Origin: JAPLLS01 sp041309145
Lineage (GTDB): Bacteria; Omnitrophota; Gorgyraeia; Gygaellales; Profunditerraquicolaceae
Direction of reading: 5' to 3'
Length of the DNA: 12,715 nucleotides
Assembly (NCBI GenBank): GCA_041309145.1
Contig: JBFZAG010000168.1
Location: forward strand, 1 to 12,715
Shown here: piece by piece, positions 7,728 to 12,715 of the stretch
Position numbering within the stretch: position 1 is the stretch's first letter
Layout of the letters: every line of letters begins with the position of its first letter
The notes under the pieces: model-generated
What the model was told of the DNA's origin: nothing
Seen by the model: only the letters and a program-made list of their open reading frames with translations
Database searches by the model: none
Position numbers and translations under genes: made by a program

Positions 7728-9824
7728 ATGCATAAAGTAACATTAGACAAATTAAGGAACATCGGGATCATCGCCCACATCGACGCGGGAAAGACCACGA
7801 CCAGCGAGCGGATCCTGTTTTACACCGGTAAGAACTATAAGCTGGGAGAAGTACATGACGGGACCGCGACCATGGACTGGATGATCCAGGAGCAGGAAAG
7901 AGGGATCACCATCACCGCCGCGGCCACCACCTGCCGGTGGAAAGATTGCACCATTAACCTTATCGATACGCCCGGCCACGTGGATTTCACTATCGAAGTG
8001 GAAAGGTCGCTTAAGGTTTTGGACGGGGCTGTGGTTGTGTTTTGCGGGGTGGGCGGAGTAGAGCCTCAGTCGGAAACAGTCTGGCGCCAGGCTGATCGCT
8101 ATAACGTGCCCCGGCTGGCCTTTGTCAATAAAATGGACCGGGCTTCGGCGGATTTTTACGAATGTTTAAAGCAGATGAAGGAAAGACTAGGGGCTAATGT
8201 CGCCGCTATCCAGATTCCTTACATCGATAAAGAGAATTTCACGGGGATCATCGATCTGGTGGATATGAAACTTCATGTCTACCACGAAGATCTGGGCAAG
8301 GATTTTGATACCGTGGAGATCCCCGAAGCTTATTTGGAAAAAGCTAAACTTTTTCACGCTCAGCTTCAGGAAAAAGTCGCCGAAGTAGACGATGAAGTCA
8401 TGGAAAAATTCCTTCAGGGCGAAGTGATCTCCGCCAAAGATCTGAAAAGCTCGTTGCGCCGGACCACGGTCAGCGGCAAACTGACCCCGGTACTATGCGG
8501 TTCATCTTTCAAGAATAAGGGCGTGCAGCTTTTACTGGACGCCGTAGTAGAATATTTGCCTTCGCCTTTGGACGTGCCGCCGATCAAAGGGACTAATCCC
8601 AAGACCGGAGCTTTTGAAGAGATCAAGGCCAACGATAAGGCCCCTTTTTGCGCTTTATGTTTTAAGGTCGCCACCGACCCTTTTGTAGGCAAGATCAATT
8701 ATATCCGGGTTTACTCCGGGACGATGTCCAGCGGGAAGTACATTTACAACGCTTCTAAACGGGTAAAAGAAAGAGTGGCAAAACTGGTGAGAATGCACGC
8801 TAACCGCCAGGAGATCATTGAGTCGGTTTCCACCGGAGATATCGTGGCCGCGGTCGGTTTAAAAGAAACTAAGACCGGTGACAGCCTTTGCGAAGAGGCC
8901 AATGAGATCCTGATCGAAGCCATGAAATTTCCCGAGCCGGTCATCCAGCAGGCCATCGAGCCTAAGGCTAAGAATGACCAGGAGAAGCTGGGTTTGGCTT
9001 TGCATAAACTAGGCGATGAAGATCCTTCTTTTCGGGTAAGTTACAATTACGAGACCGGACAGGTCCTGATCAGCGGAATGGGGCAGCTGCACCTGGAAGT
9101 GCTGGTTGACCGGATCAAAAGGGAATTCAACGTCGAGGTCCAGGTGGGCTTCCCTGAAGTAGCTTACCGCGAGACGATCACCAAGAAAGTCAGCGCCTCC
9201 GGAAAATTCATCCAGCAATCAGGAGGTAGAGGACAATACGGACATGCGGTCATCGAGCTCGGCCCTCAGGAGACTCCCGGCGCCGGCGTAACTTTTGAAA
9301 GCAAGATAAAAGGCGGGGCCATTCCGCAGGAGTTCATTTCCCCGATCAAACAGGGGATTTTTGAAGCGGCTAAAAGCGGGATTTTAGCCGGGTATCCGGT
9401 CACCGATATCCAGGTCACATTAGTCGACGGCTCTTACCACGAAGTCGATTCATCGGAAATGGCTTTTAAGATGGCCGCGGGCATGGCTCTGACCGACGGA
9501 TTGCGCAAAGCGCATTCCATCCTGATGGAGCCGATCATGGATATGGAGATCACCGTTCCCGAAGAATACATGGGGCAGGTGATCGGAGATCTGAGTTCCC
9601 GCCGGGCCAAGATCGGATCGATCGGCACCCGGGCTAACGTCCGGGCTATCCGGGCGGACATACCGCTGGCGGAGATCTTCAATTACGCGACAGTTTTACG
9701 TTCATTAACACAAGGAAGAGCATCCTATACAATGGAGCCCTCATTTTACGCTGAGGTGCCTGCACATATTTCGGAAAAGATTATTACCGGGTCCGGTTCA
9801 ACTGGGATAGTGAGAAGAGCCTAA
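7728..9824 (+). CDS. fusA: Elongation factor G
   Basis: Translocation GTPase that moves tRNAs and mRNA through the ribosome and, with RRF, recycles ribosomes. It is complete at 698 residues, the standard EF-G length (E. coli 704). The G domain has AHIDAGKT (16-23), switch I with QERGITI (56-62), DTPGH (80-84) and NKMD (134-137). Domains II-V follow, with YRETI..., SGGRGQYGHAVIELGP (domain IV), VDGSYHEVDSSEMAFKMAA and the C-terminal IFNYATVLRSLTQGRASYTM. The intact ERGITI argues for a functional, conventional EF-G, in contrast to the altered switch I of the neighbouring EF-Tu. The C-terminal tail (EPSFYAEVPAHISEKI...) departs from the usual TMEF form. The ribosome site is weak (AGAAAG around 7717-7722). 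The coding sequence ends in three tandem TAA codons (9822-9830). Confidence 0.99.
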   Translation: MHKVTLDKLRNIGIIAHIDAGKTTTSERILFYTGKNYKLGEVHDGTATMDWMIQEQERGITITAAATTCRWKDCTINLIDTPGHVDFTIEVERSLKVLDGAVVVFCGVGGVEPQSETVWRQADRYNVPRLAFVNKMDRASADFYECLKQMKERLGANVAAIQIPYIDKENFTGIIDLVDMKLHVYHEDLGKDFDTVEIPEAYLEKAKLFHAQLQEKVAEVDDEVMEKFLQGEVISAKDLKSSLRRTTVSGKLTPVLCGSSFKNKGVQLLLDAVVEYLPSPLDVPPIKGTNPKTGAFEEIKANDKAPFCALCFKVATDPFVGKINYIRVYSGTMSSGKYIYNASKRVKERVAKLVRMHANRQEIIESVSTGDIVAAVGLKETKTGDSLCEEANEILIEAMKFPEPVIQQAIEPKAKNDQEKLGLALHKLGDEDPSFRVSYNYETGQVLISGMGQLHLEVLVDRIKREFNVEVQVGFPEVAYRETITKKVSASGKFIQQSGGRGQYGHAVIELGPQETPGAGVTFESKIKGGAIPQEFISPIKQGIFEAAKSGILAGYPVTDIQVTLVDGSYHEVDSSEMAFKMAAGMALTDGLRKAHSILMEPIMDMEITVPEEYMGQVIGDLSSRRAKIGSIGTRANVRAIRADIPLAEIFNYATVLRSLTQGRASYTMEPSFYAEVPAHISEKIITGSGSTGIVRRA

Positions 9825-9834
9825 TAATAAAATT

Positions 9835-9843
9835 GGGAGGTGA
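9835..9843 (+). promoter_or_regulatory. Strong Shine-Dalgarno deciding the tuf start
   Basis: GGGAGGTGA is a near-full match to the 16S anti-Shine-Dalgarno (AAGGAGGTGA consensus) and the best in the window. Two ATG codons follow in tandem (9844 and 9847). The AGG core ends at 9840, which leaves 3 nt to the first ATG and 6 nt to the second. The spacing and the family N-terminus (MAKEKF) both favour the ATG at 9847. Confidence 0.85.
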
Positions 9844-9846
9844 ATG

Positions 9847-11052
9847 ATGGCTAAAGAAAAGTTTTTGAGGTCGAAACCGCACGTTAACATAGGGACAATC
9901 GGTCACATTGATCACGGTAAAACCACGCTTACAGCCGCTATCACTTATGTTCTGGCCAAATTAGGTAGAGCTGTGGCCAAACCATACGCCGATATCGCCA
10001 AGGGCGGAACGGTCAGAGATGAGTCTAAGATCGTCACCATCTCGGTTTCCCACGTCGAATATGAATCCGAAGCCCGCCATTACGCGCATATTGACTGCCC
10101 TGGCCATGCCGATTTTATCAAGAATATGATCACCGGCGCCGCTCAGATGGACGGAGCGATCCTGGTGGTTTCCGCGGCTGACGGCCCTATGCCTCAAACC
10201 CGGGAGCATATTCTTTTAGCCAGGCAGGTCAACGTGCCCTCGATGGTAGTGTTTTTGAACAAATGCGACCTGGTCACCGACAGCGAACTGCTTGATCTGG
10301 TCGAGATGGAAGTAAGGGATCTTCTGACCAAATACGGATATCCGGGAGACAAGACCCCGATCATCCGCGGGTCAGCCAGCAAGGCTATGGCCGCGGCAAA
10401 CGATCCTAACAGCCCGGATGTCAAGCCGATCCTGGATCTGATCAAAGCCTGCGACGAGTTCATTCCCATCCCGCCCAGAGAGCTGGATAAGCCTCTTTTG
10501 ATGGCGGTCGAAGACGTGTTCACCATTGAAGGTAGAGGGACCGTGGGAACCGGAAGGATCGAGCGCGGCAGGGTCAAGATCAACGATGAAGTCGAGATCG
10601 TGGGTTTAAGGCCGGAAATAAAGAAAACAGTTGTTACCGGCATTGAAATGTTCAGGAAGATGCTTGATGAAGGACAGGCGGGAGATAACGTTGGTCTTCT
10701 TCTGCGCGGCGTTGACAAGGATGCCATCGAAAGAGGCATGGTCATTGCCGCTCCCAAATCGATCACTCCGCATACCAAGTTCAAGGCTCAGATCTACATT
10801 CTGACCAAAGAAGAAGGCGGAAGGCATACCCCGTTTTTTAAGGGCTACCGCCCGCAGTTCTATTTCCGGACCACCGACGTTACCGGTTCGGTGACTCTTC
10901 CGGAGAACGTGGAAATGGTAATGCCCGGCGATAATGTGGCTATGGATGTCGAGTTGATCATTCCCATCGCCATGGAAAAGGAATCCCGGTTTGCCATCCG
11001 CGAGGGCGGCCGCACAGTAGGAGCGGGAGTTGTAACTGAAATTATTGCGTAA
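9847..11052 (+). CDS. tuf: Elongation factor Tu with divergent switch I
   Basis: GTPase that delivers aminoacyl-tRNA to the ribosomal A site. I take the second of two tandem ATGs, giving 401 residues. Seen: P-loop GHIDHGKTT (19-27), DCPGH (83-87, catalytic His87), NKCD, and highly conserved domains 2 and 3 (GGRHTPFFKGYRPQFYFRTT, and RFAIREGGRTVGAGVV at the end). Switch I is unusual: where most bacterial EF-Tu read RGITIN, this has SKIVTIS (residues 60-66). The Mg-liganding Thr (Thr64) is kept but Arg-Gly is replaced, and the segment is about two residues longer than in E. coli, reading YADIAKGGTVRDE before it. Domain 2 begins TVGTGRIERG with Gly where Val or Ala is usual, and a short Asn/Pro/Asp-rich insertion (AANDPNSPD) lies near the end of the G domain. 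From memory planctomycete EF-Tu share this switch I type, so it is probably a lineage trait and not decay. It is a full-length gene in its normal str context, so I expect it to be functional. Confidence 0.98.
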   Translation: MAKEKFLRSKPHVNIGTIGHIDHGKTTLTAAITYVLAKLGRAVAKPYADIAKGGTVRDESKIVTISVSHVEYESEARHYAHIDCPGHADFIKNMITGAAQMDGAILVVSAADGPMPQTREHILLARQVNVPSMVVFLNKCDLVTDSELLDLVEMEVRDLLTKYGYPGDKTPIIRGSASKAMAAANDPNSPDVKPILDLIKACDEFIPIPPRELDKPLLMAVEDVFTIEGRGTVGTGRIERGRVKINDEVEIVGLRPEIKKTVVTGIEMFRKMLDEGQAGDNVGLLLRGVDKDAIERGMVIAAPKSITPHTKFKAQIYILTKEEGGRHTPFFKGYRPQFYFRTTDVTGSVTLPENVEMVMPGDNVAMDVELIIPIAMEKESRFAIREGGRTVGAGVVTEIIA

Positions 11053-11087
11053 TCAGCAAAAACCAGGAAAGTAGAAAAACAAAGAAA

Positions 11088-11387
11088 ATGCAAAAAATAA
11101 GAATAAGGTTAAAAGCATACGACCACCGGCTGTTAGACCAGGCCGCGGGCGAGATCGTCGAAGCCGCCAAAAGGACAGGGGCCAAGATTTCCGGGCCGCT
11201 TCCTTTGCCGACCAAAAAAGAGATCTACACGGTCTTGCGCGGTCCGACTATCGACAAGAAATCCCGCGAGCAGTTCGGCCTGGCTACGCACAAAAGACTG
11301 ATCGGGATAGTCGAGCCGACTTCCAAGACTATCGATGCTTTGCGCAAATTGAATTTGCCGGCTGGCGTGGACGTTGAAATCAAATAA
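11088..11387 (+). CDS. rpsJ: 30S ribosomal protein S10 (NusE)
   Basis: Small-subunit head protein; as NusE it also pairs with NusB in antitermination and contacts NusG, linking ribosome and polymerase. It is 99 residues, slightly shorter than E. coli (103). Diagnostic parts are KIRIRLKAYDHRLLDQA at the N-terminus, RTGAKISGPLPLPTKKE in the ribosome-embedded loop, and the C-terminal IVEPTSKTIDALRKLNLPAG. The ATG is the only plausible start. The 35-nt gap after tuf is A/G-rich without a hairpin. AGGAAAG at 11065-11071 is too far upstream to be ideal, so the ribosome site is weak. Placement directly after tuf joins the str and S10 clusters, as in many bacteria other than enterics. There is no room for a long L4-responsive leader before rpsJ such as the one E. 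coli uses. Confidence 0.98.
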   Translation: MQKIRIRLKAYDHRLLDQAAGEIVEAAKRTGAKISGPLPLPTKKEIYTVLRGPTIDKKSREQFGLATHKRLIGIVEPTSKTIDALRKLNLPAGVDVEIK

Positions 11388-11483
11388 TTAAAAGGCGCTT
11401 GTTTCTGTTAGTCTTGTCGGTTCTGCCGGACGGTTTCAAAGGCAACGACTTAAGATAACGGATCAAACGAATCGGTATTGACT
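11388..11483 (+). other. 96-nt rpsJ-rplC spacer with a potential bulged stem
   Basis: This is the longest gene-free stretch in the window. AGTCTTGTC (11410-11418) can pair with GGCAA-c-GACT (11441-11450), giving nine pairs including one G-U and one bulged C. It can extend by two T-A pairs (11408-11409 with 11452-11453) past a bulged T. A short CCG/CGG element sits within the loop. There is no T-run, no open reading frame of note and no convincing -35/-10 pair. The stem is weaker than the rpsG-fusA hairpin and could be chance. Confidence 0.35.
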
Positions 11484-12098
11484 ATGACAGGATTACTAGG
11501 TAAAAAAATCGGGATGACCCAGATCTTTTCCGAAGAAGGCTTGATGCTCGACGTTACCGCGATCGAGATCGGGCCTTGTCCGGTCCTGGCGATCAAAGAT
11601 AAAGCTATCCAGCTGGGATTCGATCTGGCCAGGGAAAAGACCATGAAAAAGCCGCAGCTTGAGTTTTTCAAGAAGCTTAAAGTGGCTCCGCGCAGGTTCG
11701 TCCGGGAAGTTTCCCGGGCGCCCGGTGTAGAGTATAAGATCGGCGATGAATTGAAAGCCGATCTGTTCAAATCCGGCGATTTCGTGGATGTCGTGGGGAC
11801 TTCCAAAGGCAAAGGGTTCCAGGGCGGGATGAAGCGCTGGCATTGGGCGGGAGGTCCGGGTACCCACGGCCACACCACTCACCGCAAAGTTGGTTCCATC
11901 GGATCGACCACCACTCCGGGAAGGGTTTTTCGCGGCCATCACATGCCCGGGCATATGGGCGATGACCGGGTCACCGTCCAGAACCTTAAAGTCGTCAAGG
12001 TCGATGTGGATAACAATCTGCTTTTGGTCGAAGGCTCGGTGCCGGGACACAAGAACAGCTATTTAATAATCAAGAAGGCTCTGAAGAAAGCAAAATAA
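11484..12098 (+). CDS. rplC: 50S ribosomal protein L3
   Basis: Early-assembling 23S rRNA-binding protein whose long loop reaches toward the peptidyl-transferase centre. From the ATG at 11484 it is 204 residues (E. coli 209) and begins MTGLLGKKIGMTQIF, the family N-terminus. A TTG two codons upstream (11478) is in frame but less likely. Core motifs are TSKGKGFQGGMKRW, GGPGTHGHTTHRKVGSIGST and TPGRVFRGHHMPGHMG. The residue matching E. coli Gln150, the PrmB methylation target, is His157 here, so that modification is not expected. The C-terminus runs VEGSVPGHKNSYLIIKKALK. No clear Shine-Dalgarno precedes the start, which is odd for such a highly expressed gene and follows the 96-nt structured spacer. 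rplD begins 3 nt after the stop. Confidence 0.97.
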   Translation: MTGLLGKKIGMTQIFSEEGLMLDVTAIEIGPCPVLAIKDKAIQLGFDLAREKTMKKPQLEFFKKLKVAPRRFVREVSRAPGVEYKIGDELKADLFKSGDFVDVVGTSKGKGFQGGMKRWHWAGGPGTHGHTTHRKVGSIGSTTTPGRVFRGHHMPGHMGDDRVTVQNLKVVKVDVDNNLLLVEGSVPGHKNSYLIIKKALKKAK

Positions 12099-12101
12099 AA
12101 A

Positions 12102-12715
12102 ATGTATACTTTACCTGTGATTAATTCTGACGGAAAAGAAATAGATACATTAAAACTTGACGAAAAAATATTTAATGATAAAATACTTTCTTCGTCGGTT
12201 TATCCGGTAATCTGCGGTTTTTTGGCGAATCAGCGCAAAGGGCTGGCCTCCACCAAAACCAGGGGAGAAGTTTCCGGCGGCGGGAAAAAACCCTGGAAAC
12301 AGAAAGGCACCGGGCGGGCGAGAGTAGGATCGATCCGCTCTCCCCTATGGAGACACGGCGGGGTGATATTCGGCCCTCATCCCCGGGATTTCTCTTACAA
12401 TATTCCGGTAAAAATGAAATCCCTCGCCTTGAAATTCGCGCTCTCAGAAAAAGCCAAAGCCCAGGACTTGATCCTTTTGGATTCATTGACCCTGGAAAAG
12501 CCCAAGACCAGGGATTTTATAAAGATCCTGGAAACGATAAAAGCCGGCCGGGAGCAGAAATACGTCCTGGTGGTGGCGGACAAGTTCGACGAGAACCTGA
12601 GGATCGCCGCGGCCAACGTTGATTTCGCCAGAATCGAACTGGCTTCTAACATCCATACCTTTGAAGTCCTGAAGGCTCATAAACTGGTCATAACTAAAAA
12701 CGGCCTGCGCGATCT
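12102..12715 (+). CDS. rplD: 50S ribosomal protein L4 (3' partial)
   Basis: L4 binds domain I of 23S rRNA, and its extended loop lines the exit tunnel. In E. coli it is also the autogenous repressor of the S10 operon. The frame is open from the ATG at 12102 (MYTLPVINSDGKEIDTLKL...) to the window edge, giving 204 whole codons with no stop, close to the full family length (E. coli 201). The diagnostic loop reads STKTRGEVSGGGKKPWKQKG followed by TGRARVGSIRSPLWRHGG and FGPHPRDFSY. It then continues KSLALKFALSEKAK and ends near HTFEVLKAHKLVITKNGLRD, so only a few residues are likely missing. The first 33 or so codons are clearly A/T-rich compared with the rest, which lowers structure at the start. 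The gene lies 3 nt after rplC and is presumably coupled to it. No strong Shine-Dalgarno is visible. Confidence 0.96.
   Translation, partial: MYTLPVINSDGKEIDTLKLDEKIFNDKILSSSVYPVICGFLANQRKGLASTKTRGEVSGGGKKPWKQKGTGRARVGSIRSPLWRHGGVIFGPHPRDFSYNIPVKMKSLALKFALSEKAKAQDLILLDSLTLEKPKTRDFIKILETIKAGREQKYVLVVADKFDENLRIAAANVDFARIELASNIHTFEVLKAHKLVITKNGLRD

Noticed and set aside
9844..9846. First ATG as the tuf start
   Set aside because: It abuts the Shine-Dalgarno, leaving only 3 nt spacing, and would produce a non-typical MMAKEKF N-terminus.
10194..10784. 196-codon antisense open frame opposite tuf
   Set aside because: It lies entirely within tuf, has low-complexity Ser/Leu/Pro-rich composition and no recognisable domain. 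It is a by-product of strong codon bias on the coding strand, as are the other antisense frames throughout the window.
11478..11480. TTG start for rplC
   Set aside because: It adds only two residues. The ATG at 11484 gives the conserved L3 N-terminus, and neither has a clear Shine-Dalgarno to favour TTG.
12347..12622. 91-codon plus-strand frame inside rplD
   Set aside because: It is a shifted frame over the well-conserved L4 coding sequence, with a Pro/Gly/Arg-rich product unlike any family I know.

Overview
The window is one uninterrupted run of nine same-strand housekeeping genes for transcription and translation: rpoB (5' end cut off), rpoC, rpsL, rpsG, fusA, tuf, rpsJ, rplC and rplD (3' end cut off). 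This is the bacterial rpoBC (beta) cluster joined directly to the str cluster (S12, S7, EF-G, EF-Tu) and to the start of the S10 cluster (S10, L3, L4). I see no mobile element, CRISPR array, tRNA/rRNA gene, convincing promoter or intrinsic terminator. I also see no gene outside these families, so I do not think the window holds a new system.

Organism: a Gram-negative-type bacterium of moderate GC. Beta carries the SI2 (beta-i9) coiled-coil insertion and beta-prime carries a long SI3 insertion in the trigger loop. EF-Tu has a divergent switch I (IAKGGTVRDESKIVTI in place of the usual region ending RGITI). From memory this resembles planctomycete EF-Tu, so I infer a PVC-superphylum relative, perhaps Omnitrophota or a planctomycete-related uncultured lineage. 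That placement is tentative and needs a phylogeny.

Layout: rpoB and rpoC overlap by 1 nt (TAATG). rpoC and rpsL are 2 nt apart. rpsL and rpsG overlap by 4 nt (ATGA). rpsG to fusA has a 69-nt gap holding a strong 13-bp imperfect hairpin. fusA to tuf has 22 nt, with three tandem stops and an almost ideal Shine-Dalgarno. tuf to rpsJ has 35 nt of A/G-rich sequence. rpsJ to rplC has 96 nt with a weaker potential stem and no clear Shine-Dalgarno. rplC to rplD has 3 nt. No gene-free stretch exceeds 100 nt.

Together the genes make the catalytic core of RNA polymerase, two small-subunit proteins at opposite functional sites (S12 decoding centre, S7 head), the two elongation GTPases, S10/NusE (shared between ribosome and antitermination complexes) and two early-assembling large-subunit proteins. 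The points most worth a second look are the EF-Tu switch I, the rpsG-fusA hairpin (interesting because the tight rpsL-rpsG junction leaves no room for the E. coli-type S7 autoregulatory site), and the structured rpsJ-rplC gap.
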